DNA of 13,028 nucleotides, from positions 1 through 13,028 of the forward strand of contig JAGLNY010000020.1 in assembly GCA_023139255.1 (NCBI GenBank). The letters run 5' to 3'. A program made the translations under genes and the position numbers. The DNA comes from Spirochaetales bacterium. Its GTDB lineage: Bacteria; Spirochaetota; Spirochaetia; JABMQR01. Of this stretch, positions 7,285 through 13,028 are shown piece after piece; within the stretch, counting starts at the first letter, position 1, and each line of letters starts with the position of its first letter. A model generated the notes under the pieces. It saw only the letters and a list, made by a program, of their open reading frames with translations. It searched no databases and was not told the DNA's origin.

Positions 7285-8406
7285 ATGATAGAAAAGAATA
7301 AGACAGAAAAGATATCAGCTGAAAAACTAAATATAGCTTCTCAATGGAAACTGATGCGATGGAAGTTCTATCGGCACAAAGTTGCGGTTTTTTCATTGAT
7401 TTTACTCTCGTTTTTTTATTTCGTCGTCATATTTGGCGGGTTCATTTCTCCATATAATGCACGTCAAAATGATATACGGTATAAGAATGCACCCCCCCAG
7501 CGGATACGTTTTTTTGATGAGGACGGGAAATTTCATTTTCGCCCCTTTGTCTATGGTATTGAAGCTGAATTTAATGACAAGACCTTTCAAACCCTTTATA
7601 TTCGAAAAACAGACGTAAAACATCCTGTGTATCTTTTTGTTAAAGGGGACCCGTATCAATTTTGGGGACTGTTTACCACCGACCGGCATCTTTTTGGTAC
7701 GGAAGAACGGGCTATGTTTCTTATGGGTACAGACAGGATGGGCCGGGATTTACTTTCCCGAATAATCTATGGCGGGCGGTTATCCCTGACCATAGGCCTG
7801 GTTGGTATTGCATGTAGTTTTCTTCTTGGCATCACTATTGGCGGGATATCAGGGTATTATGGGGGGAGGATAGACAGGTTTATCCAGAGGACTATAGAAA
7901 CAATACGTTCCATCCCGACAATACCGCTTTGGATGGTACTCAGTATTGCCCTTCCGCCCTATTGGTCAGTGGTAAAAGTCTATTTCGGGATAGTGATTAT
8001 TCTCTCCCTGATAGGCTGGACCGGGCTGGCCCGGGTGGTTCGTGGAAAATTTATGGCGTTAAGAAAGGAAGATTTTGTAATGGCTGCTATCCTGAATGGG
8101 GCAAGCGAAAAAAAGATTATCTTCCAGCAGCTGTTACCTTCTTTCTCCAGCCATATCATAGCATCCTTAACACTGTCGGTTCCCGGAATGATACTGGGAG
8201 AGACTGCTTTGAGTTTTTTGGGTCTTGGTTTGCAGGCTCCTGCAATCAGCTGGGGGGTTTTATTGAAAGATGCGCAGCAAATAAGGGTATTGGCTAATAC
8301 ACCCTGGATATTATTCCCCGGCTTATTCGTGATAATAACAATACTTGCGTTTAATTTTGTGGGGGATGGAATAAGGGATGCAGCCGATCCCTACAGTGCT
8401 ATTTAA
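7285..8406 (+). CDS. ABC transporter permease, Opp/Dpp C-type, with long first periplasmic loop
   Basis: A 373-residue partner permease, longer than the roughly 300 residues usual for DppC. A short cytoplasmic N-terminus (WKLMRWKFYRHKVAVFSLI) and the first membrane helix at about 34-55 are followed by an extracytoplasmic stretch of about 90 residues (56-145). This stretch is polar and aromatic-rich (RIRFFDEDGKFHFRPFVYG, then DPYQFWGLFTTDRHLFG). The core begins at the family signature LMGTDRMGRDLLSRIIYGGR (146-165), with helices at about 167-187, 212-223, 231-247, 292-312 and 340-358. The EAA loop is at about 258-290 (LRKEDFVMAAILNGASEKKI). It ends with the conserved GDGIRDAADPY. The long loop is where the solute-binding protein docks and suggests a distinct transporter subclass, perhaps for sugars rather than peptides (inference). 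Confidence 0.93.
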   Translation: MIEKNKTEKISAEKLNIASQWKLMRWKFYRHKVAVFSLILLSFFYFVVIFGGFISPYNARQNDIRYKNAPPQRIRFFDEDGKFHFRPFVYGIEAEFNDKTFQTLYIRKTDVKHPVYLFVKGDPYQFWGLFTTDRHLFGTEERAMFLMGTDRMGRDLLSRIIYGGRLSLTIGLVGIACSFLLGITIGGISGYYGGRIDRFIQRTIETIRSIPTIPLWMVLSIALPPYWSVVKVYFGIVIILSLIGWTGLARVVRGKFMALRKEDFVMAAILNGASEKKIIFQQLLPSFSSHIIASLTLSVPGMILGETALSFLGLGLQAPAISWGVLLKDAQQIRVLANTPWILFPGLFVIITILAFNFVGDGIRDAADPYSAI

Positions 8407-8424
8407 AGGAACAAGAGAGACAAT

Positions 8425-9417
8425 ATGGAAAATGATAAGAGCCTTCTGAAGGTGGAAGATTTAAAAACATATTTTTACTCAAAAGAAGGGACTGTAAAGG
8501 CAGTAGACGGGGTAAATTTCAGTATTAATAGAGGTGAAACCTTGGGAATAGCCGGTGAGAGCGGGTGCGGGAAGAGCGTTACCGCACAATCCATTTTACG
8601 GCTAACCCCAAAGAATGGACGTATCGAAAATGGGCGGATCCTGCTGAGGACAGATGAAAAAACTGTGGACCTGGTTTCCCTAAAAGCGTCCGGAGATGAG
8701 ATTAGGAAAATACGGGGGAAAAAGATCTCCATTATTTTCCAGGAACCTATGACCTCATTCAGCATGGTTCATACAATAGGAAGTCAGATAATTGAAGTGA
8801 TCAGGCTGCATCAGGGGTGTACACGTAAAGAGGCACGGGACCGCACCCTTGAACTATTAAACATGGTAGGGCTTTCAGCAGAACAGGCTATTGATGCCTA
8901 CCCCTTCTCTTTAAGCGGGGGGATGAGGCAGCGGGCCATGATTGCGATGTCCCTTTCCTGTATGCCGAGTCTGCTCATTGCCGATGAACCAACTACGGCA
9001 GTTGATGTAACCATACAGGCACAAGTACTTAAATTACTACGGCGTATCCAGAAAGAAAAACAGATGGCTTTGATAATGATTACGCACGATCTCGCTGTAT
9101 TATCGGAGCTGTGTGACAAGGTGATGATCATGTACTTAGGGAAAGATGTTGAACATGCCCCGACAAAAGAGCTGTTTAGTAATCCCAAACATCCCTATAC
9201 CAAAGGACTGCTTAATTCAGTACCAAAATTACATCAGGGGCCCCGGCAAAAGATAGAAGCAATTAAGGGGACTGTTCCCAGTCCTTATGCATTACCCACG
9301 GGATGTTCATTCCATCCCCGGTGTCCTGATTTTATTCCCGGTCTCTGTGACAAAGAAATCCCAAAACTGTTTGATGTTGATGAGAATCATAAAGTGAGCT
9401 GTTTTTTGTATCAATAG
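8425..9417 (+). CDS. ABC transporter ATP-binding protein, Opp/Dpp D-type
   Basis: A 330-residue cytoplasmic ATPase that powers the importer together with the next gene product. All nucleotide-binding elements are present: Walker A GESGCGKS (44-51), Q-loop Q106, signature LSGGMRQR (163-170), Walker B LLIADEPT (183-190, E188 catalytic) and H-loop H221. The C-terminal oligopeptide-transporter extension contains KHPYTKGLL (255-263) and four cysteines, C294, C300, C308 and C326, with GCSFHPRCP as the core. Such cysteines bind a [4Fe-4S] cluster in some characterised DppD/OppD proteins. It starts 18 nt after the permease gene, with purine-rich AAAGGA and AGAGAG upstream. The last codon's stop overlaps the ribosome binding site of the next ATPase gene, consistent with translational coupling. 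Confidence 0.94.
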   Translation: MENDKSLLKVEDLKTYFYSKEGTVKAVDGVNFSINRGETLGIAGESGCGKSVTAQSILRLTPKNGRIENGRILLRTDEKTVDLVSLKASGDEIRKIRGKKISIIFQEPMTSFSMVHTIGSQIIEVIRLHQGCTRKEARDRTLELLNMVGLSAEQAIDAYPFSLSGGMRQRAMIAMSLSCMPSLLIADEPTTAVDVTIQAQVLKLLRRIQKEKQMALIMITHDLAVLSELCDKVMIMYLGKDVEHAPTKELFSNPKHPYTKGLLNSVPKLHQGPRQKIEAIKGTVPSPYALPTGCSFHPRCPDFIPGLCDKEIPKLFDVDENHKVSCFLYQ

Positions 9418-9428
9418 GAGCATAGTAA

Positions 9429-10466
9429 GTGGCATTTGAAAATGAAAACAACCTGTTAGAGGTAAAGGATTTACATAAGGATTTCCCGATCGAGAGAGGG
9501 TTAAGAAGAAAAGTGGTTGGAACGATAAAGGCCATTGACGGGATAAGTTTTGTCATAAAAAGAGGTGAAACCCTGGCCCTGGTAGGAGAAAGCGGAAGCG
9601 GGAAGACGACTACCGGAAGATGTTTAATGCGGGCAATTGAACCCACGTCGGGTAATATCATCTACAATATGAGGAGCTCAGGGAGCGAGGTGGATATGAT
9701 GCTCCTTGATAAACCGCTATTAAAAAAATTTCGTAAACATATGGGTATGATTTTTCAGGATCCATATGCTTCACTTAATCCCCGGCGTACTGTTTTTGAG
9801 ACGGTCTCCGAGGCGTATGTAAACCACCGAATAAACACTAACCGGAAAGAGCTTGAAGAGATTGTTGCAGAACTGCTTGGGGCGGTAAAGCTTGCACCTG
9901 AATATATGCTCAGGTACCCGCATGCATTTAGCGGGGGGCAGAGACAGAGGATAGCAATAGCCCGGGCAATAGCCCTAAAGCCTGAATTTGTGGTAGCCGA
10001 TGAACCGGTCTCTGCATTGGATGTATCGGTACAGGCGCAGATCCTGAATCTGCTTAAGGAATTGCAGAGTGAATATACCCTGACGTATCTCTTTATAGCG
10101 CATAATCTGGCGGTAGTTAAATATATAAGCGACCGGGTTGCAGTTATGTACGTGGGGAGAATTGTGGAACTGGCGGATACCGAGGAGCTTTTTGGTAACC
10201 CAAAGCACCCATACACTGAGGCGTTACTCTCAGCGGTACCTGACACAGAACCGGAGAGAAGAAGGAAGGAGATAGAGCTGCAGGGTGAGATAGCGGATCC
10301 GGCAAACCCGCCGGGAGGCTGCAGTTTCCATCCCCGCTGTAACTATGCTAAAGAGGTCTGCAGGAACGAGGAGCCGAAGCTTGTGAACGCTGCTGGTCCT
10401 GATGAGAAAGATCACTTTGTTGCCTGTCATTTTGCTGATAAATTCCACCTTATAGGGGTGGAGTAG
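9429..10466 (+). CDS. ABC transporter ATP-binding protein, Opp/Dpp F-type
   Basis: The second ATPase of the importer, 345 residues. It starts at GTG 9429, supported by AGGAG at 9416-9420 with an 8-nt spacer; this motif overlaps the stop codon of the preceding gene. It shows Walker A GESGSGKT (53-60), Q-loop Q110 in IFQDPYASLNPR, signature FSGGQRQR (167-174), Walker B VVADEP (188-193, E192 catalytic) and H-loop H225. The SALDVSVQAQILNLL segment is characteristic of DppF/OppF. The C-terminal extension has KHPYTEALL (259-267) and cysteines C298, C304, C311 and C333, arranged as in the partner ATPase and therefore a possible second iron-sulfur site. It is intact and matches a functional heterodimeric ATPase pair. 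Confidence 0.94.
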   Translation: MAFENENNLLEVKDLHKDFPIERGLRRKVVGTIKAIDGISFVIKRGETLALVGESGSGKTTTGRCLMRAIEPTSGNIIYNMRSSGSEVDMMLLDKPLLKKFRKHMGMIFQDPYASLNPRRTVFETVSEAYVNHRINTNRKELEEIVAELLGAVKLAPEYMLRYPHAFSGGQRQRIAIARAIALKPEFVVADEPVSALDVSVQAQILNLLKELQSEYTLTYLFIAHNLAVVKYISDRVAVMYVGRIVELADTEELFGNPKHPYTEALLSAVPDTEPERRRKEIELQGEIADPANPPGGCSFHPRCNYAKEVCRNEEPKLVNAAGPDEKDHFVACHFADKFHLIGVE

Positions 10467-10492
10467 AAAATATTCATAAAAAAAGGAGGAAG

Positions 10493-10642
10493 ATGATAGT
10501 GAGGATTAATGGTATTTCGTATGAAATGCCGGATATTTTAAAAAGGAGACAACAAAATGAAAAAAATTATTGTTGTAATGATTTGTCTATGTATTCCGTT
10601 TTTTGTATTCGGAAGCGGACAGGAGGAAGAAGCAGCTGCTGA
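10493..10642 (+). CDS. Candidate small ORF/leader overlapping the solute-binding protein start
   Basis: A 49-codon frame (MIVRINGISYEMPDILKRR at its start) begins 26 nt after the ATPase gene and ends inside the next gene in a different frame, overlapping it by 86 nt. A consensus AGGAGG at 10484-10489 precedes it. That motif is only 3 nt from ATG 10493 but 9 nt from an in-frame GTG at 10499, so the GTG is the better-placed start. The second half, within the overlap, is basic and cysteine-containing and looks like out-of-frame translation of a signal peptide, not a designed protein. It could be a coupling or leader peptide, a decayed gene start, or a chance match to a strong ribosome binding site. 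I do not recognise the product. Confidence 0.2.
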   Translation: MIVRINGISYEMPDILKRRQQNEKNYCCNDLSMYSVFCIRKRTGGRSSC

Positions 10643-12554
10643 AACAGTTTTCGAAGTTGTGGAGCCAGGTGTAATAGAGCTCTATAATGCCGATGATTAT
10701 GAACAGCAGACCGGAAAAACATTGGTGTATAAAGAGGCACCTATGCTGGCAGAGCTGGTAGCATCGGGAGACCTTCCTGAATTAAAGGATAGGCTTCCGG
10801 AAAACCCAATCGTAGTTAAGCCGGGCGAGGAAATTGGCCAATATGGCGGGACCATGCGCTCCATAATGCCGGGAAATACACGAATGGATTATGTTTTTGA
10901 GTTCCTGGCACAGTGGACACCTGAGCAATCAGGAATATATCCAAACTTGCTGGAAGGCTGGGAAGGAAATGCAGATGCGACAACCTATATCCTGCATTTA
11001 CGAAAGGGCCTGAAATGGAGTGACGGCGTCGATTTTACCGCTGATGATTTTATGTTCTGGTATGATGATGTAGCCACGAACCTTGATCTTTCACCGGCAG
11101 TTCCGAGTAGATTCACCATTAATGGCGAACCTGGAGTAATGAAAAAAATTGATGCATACACGGTTGAATGTTCATTCCCCTCATCTTATGGATTGTTTAT
11201 CGAAAACCTTACCAGGTTTCGGGGGGATCCCTTCTTACCTGCACATTATCTGAAGCAGTTTCATGCCAGTTATGTCGCGAAAGATGAACTGGATAAATTG
11301 GTAAAAGATGCTGGATTTGTTAGCTGGATAGAGTTGTTTACCAATAAAGACGGCGGCTGGGATACCTGGAAAAATCCGGAACGTCCTACAGTAGCTCCGT
11401 TCGTAGCGCAAAATAACCCGGATGATCCTATACAGATGTATGTTCGAAACCCGTACTACTGGAAAGTGGATACCGAAGGGAACCAACTGCCATACATGGA
11501 TGGGATGGAATTTACACTTGTTGCGAATGCGGAGACAAAACTCCTTAAAGTAATGGCCAACGAAGTAGACGTTTTGAACGGCTACTATGTAGGCGGTACG
11601 GCGAACCAGTCACTACTGCTGCAGCAGCAGGAACGTGGCGGTGATTATCGTCTGGTTCCCAATACGAACCCGGAAGCGTATGGCGCTGTTGTAAACAGTG
11701 TAGGTTTTAACATGTCAAGTAAAGATCCAATACTAAAAGCACTCTATTTGGACAAACGATTTCGGATTGCGCTTTCTATTGCAATAAACAGGGACGAACT
11801 TAATGAGTTTATATTTGATGGCCGAGGGCGGCCCTCTCATATGATGGTACCCGATGGAGCACCTTTTTATGGTGAGAACTTTTTTCAGGATTATCTTGAG
11901 TACGATGTAGCTGAGGCGAATAGACTACTGGATGAAATAGGACTTGGGATAGATGCGGATGGCAACAGACTGCGCTCGGATGGAAAGCCGCTTCAAATGA
12001 TACATTATGTTACTACAGGCAAGCCTGAGTATATGGATGTAGCTGAGATGTATAAGCAGTACTGGGCAGCGATTGGGATTCAAGTGACAAACAAACCTCT
12101 GAGCTCTGAAATTAGTGCATCTGTCAGGGAAGGCGGCACTTACGACATGGTAACTCTTGGCGGGGGCCGGGGTGCATTTGGTCCTGGAAACCCACTTACT
12201 GTAAGGGCGGCCATGCCGATTGACAGCGGGTACGGCATAGCACCGCAGTGGGGTATATGGGCAAACACTAATGGCGAAAAGGGCGAAGAACCACCAGAGG
12301 CTATTAAAGAAGTCATCAGACTTCGAGCGGAAGCCCTGTCATCATCAAGTGTAGAAAGAAGAACTGAGTTGACAATTGAAATTATGGAAATACTTTCAGA
12401 GGAATTCTACACATTTGCGGGAGTCGCAGGACCTCCGGGAGGCTCTTATTGGGTCGTAAGTAACCGGATGGGTAATACCACCAGGGCACCGGGAATGTTG
12501 GTTAGCGGCGAGTTGAATTCCGGTATAATGGCACAATTTTTTATCAAGTATTAA
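10557..12554 (+). CDS. ABC transporter solute-binding protein, SBP family 5 (Opp/Dpp A-type), large form
   Basis: The 665-residue exported receptor of the importer, larger than the usual 500-550 residues of DppA/OppA. A basic start and hydrophobic core (KKIIVVMICLCIPFFVFG, 2-19) form a signal peptide with plausible signal peptidase I cleavage after V17-F18-G19. Cysteines C10 and C12 lie inside the core and do not form a lipobox, so it may not be a classical lipoprotein. An acidic linker GQEEEAAAE follows. Residues 62-84 (PMLAELVASGDLP, then RLPENP) and IGQYGGT (93-99) are a motif I associate with a large subgroup of family-5 binding proteins. The SBP_bac_5 body follows, with LRKGLKWSDGVDFTADDFMFWYDD (about 153-176) and a central FRIALSIAINRDELN segment. 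AGGAG at 10544-10548 gives a clear start. It is last in the operon and followed by a strong terminator. Confidence 0.93.
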   Translation: MKKIIVVMICLCIPFFVFGSGQEEEAAAETVFEVVEPGVIELYNADDYEQQTGKTLVYKEAPMLAELVASGDLPELKDRLPENPIVVKPGEEIGQYGGTMRSIMPGNTRMDYVFEFLAQWTPEQSGIYPNLLEGWEGNADATTYILHLRKGLKWSDGVDFTADDFMFWYDDVATNLDLSPAVPSRFTINGEPGVMKKIDAYTVECSFPSSYGLFIENLTRFRGDPFLPAHYLKQFHASYVAKDELDKLVKDAGFVSWIELFTNKDGGWDTWKNPERPTVAPFVAQNNPDDPIQMYVRNPYYWKVDTEGNQLPYMDGMEFTLVANAETKLLKVMANEVDVLNGYYVGGTANQSLLLQQQERGGDYRLVPNTNPEAYGAVVNSVGFNMSSKDPILKALYLDKRFRIALSIAINRDELNEFIFDGRGRPSHMMVPDGAPFYGENFFQDYLEYDVAEANRLLDEIGLGIDADGNRLRSDGKPLQMIHYVTTGKPEYMDVAEMYKQYWAAIGIQVTNKPLSSEISASVREGGTYDMVTLGGGRGAFGPGNPLTVRAAMPIDSGYGIAPQWGIWANTNGEKGEEPPEAIKEVIRLRAEALSSSSVERRTELTIEIMEILSEEFYTFAGVAGPPGGSYWVVSNRMGNTTRAPGMLVSGELNSGIMAQFFIKY

Positions 12555-12579
12555 TAATGGATAATAATTGTCGAAAGAC

Positions 12580-12619
12580 AAAAAAGAAGAAGGGGGATGA
12601 ACCCCCCTCTTCTTTTTTT
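12580..12619 (+). terminator. Intrinsic (Rho-independent) terminator of the transporter operon
   Basis: A 17-position stem pairs 12580-12596 (A-rich, ending GGGGG) with 12602-12618 (CCCCC start, U-rich end). It has one mismatch, a 5-nt ATGAA loop and a T7 run at 12613-12619. The A-tract opposite the T-tract could also make it work weakly in the reverse direction. It begins 25 nt after the solute-binding protein stop codon. Confidence 0.93.
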
Positions 12620-12634
12620 ATGGAGAAAAAGACA

Positions 12635-13028
12635 ATGAAAACAATGTATTTTTTTGATGACTGGATACTCAGGAATCGTGAAGGACTCGACCGGAAACTC
12701 GGGCAGCCCAAACGGGTAAAAGAGCTGACATTAAAATCTCATCCCGAGCTTTCTCTCATCAGGGGTGCTACAACCGTTCGGTATGATAAAAGGTTGGGAA
12801 AATATGTTACGTATGCAGACTGTACGCAGAAAAGTGACGGCACACGGTTTATTGTTCAGCTGGAATCTGATGATCCTTCTACGTGGCCAGAGCTGAATTG
12901 GTCCGCAGGAAAGGGACCCTTGTGGACACGTATTGATAACGTTATAAAAGATCAATACGGTAACCCGTTATGCTGTTTCAATGTACTCCCTCTCCTTGAT
13001 ACCCCCCTGGAAGAAAAGGGTTACTTCA
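12635..13028 (+). CDS. Uncharacterised glycosyl-hydrolase-like protein, 3'-truncated by window end
   Basis: An open frame starting at ATG 12635 runs off the window edge after 131 codons with no stop. GGAG at 12622-12625 is 9 nt upstream; ATG 12644 is a less well-spaced alternative. The N-terminus reads MKTMYFFDDWILRNREGLDR, followed by a proline/lysine-rich turn, TTVRYDKRLGKYVTYADC at about 46-63 and LWTRIDNVIKDQYGNPL at about 95-111. The opening F-F-D-D-W-x-L-x-x-R-E-x-L-D-R followed by the W/R-Y-D-x-x-x-x-x-Y pattern resembles, from memory, uncharacterised proteins annotated as glycosyl hydrolase-like (five-bladed beta-propeller, GH32/43-like). No signal peptide is visible, so it would be cytoplasmic. 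It continues the carbohydrate theme of the locus. Only 15 nt separate it from the terminator's T-tract, so it may be expressed by read-through. The family call is tentative; that this is a real gene is likely. Confidence 0.65.
   Translation, partial: MKTMYFFDDWILRNREGLDRKLGQPKRVKELTLKSHPELSLIRGATTVRYDKRLGKYVTYADCTQKSDGTRFIVQLESDDPSTWPELNWSAGKGPLWTRIDNVIKDQYGNPLCCFNVLPLLDTPLEEKGYF

Noticed and set aside
7492..7498. C7 run in the second permease as a phase-variation tract
   Set aside because: Seven bases encoding Pro-Pro within an intact frame is short for phase variation, and the downstream sequence reads normally.
9755..10246. 163-codon open frame on the minus strand, antisense to the F-type ATPase
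   Set aside because: It lies wholly inside a well-supported gene with intact ATPase motifs. Its translation is rich in Ser, Ala, Thr and Cys, has no recognisable domain and looks like a shadow of the coding strand.

Overview
The window is a single-strand (all +) carbohydrate-uptake and -degradation locus. Nothing in it is phage, transposon, CRISPR, tRNA or rRNA. Base composition is moderate to AT-rich and the genes have Gram-positive-like purine-rich ribosome binding sites. The best taxonomic clue is the solute-binding protein's N-terminus: a short hydrophobic segment ending VFGSGQEEE with no lipobox cysteine. That export-signal style is common in solute-binding proteins of Spirochaetota (Sphaerochaeta/Treponema relatives). 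A spirochaete or a similar anaerobic polysaccharide fermenter is therefore my inference, not a demonstrated assignment.

Layout, left to right. (1) 1-5230: a 5'-truncated six-hairpin-type glycosidase, a classical short-chain dehydrogenase (SDR) and a cytoplasmic GH3 beta-glycosidase. They are tightly packed (39- and 25-nt gaps) and look like one transcription unit. (2) 5335-5904: an XRE-type helix-turn-helix/cupin regulator. (3) 5905-6278: a 374-bp AT-rich intergenic region with promoter-like elements and a striking 39-bp near-perfect palindrome at 6035-6073. (4) 6279-12554: a complete five-gene peptide/nickel/opine-class (Opp/Dpp) ABC importer in the order permease B, permease C, ATPase D, ATPase F, solute-binding protein, closed by a strong intrinsic terminator at 12580-12619. 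(5) 12635-end: the start of another gene, resembling uncharacterised glycosyl-hydrolase-like proteins, cut by the window edge.

How the genes may work together (inference). The importer is built from peptide-transporter parts, but its position between glycosidase genes and its large solute-binding protein suggest that it carries oligosaccharides or glycosides. Imported substrate would be hydrolysed inside the cell by the GH3 enzyme and the six-hairpin enzyme, and the SDR could oxidise or reduce a released sugar or aglycone. The HTH-cupin protein could sense a small ligand and act at the palindrome beside the importer promoter. No exotic new system is evident. The features most worth following up are the palindrome with its long leader, a small ORF overlapping the start of the solute-binding protein gene, the terminator placed directly against the next start codon, and the two glycosidase-like proteins I cannot place in a family.
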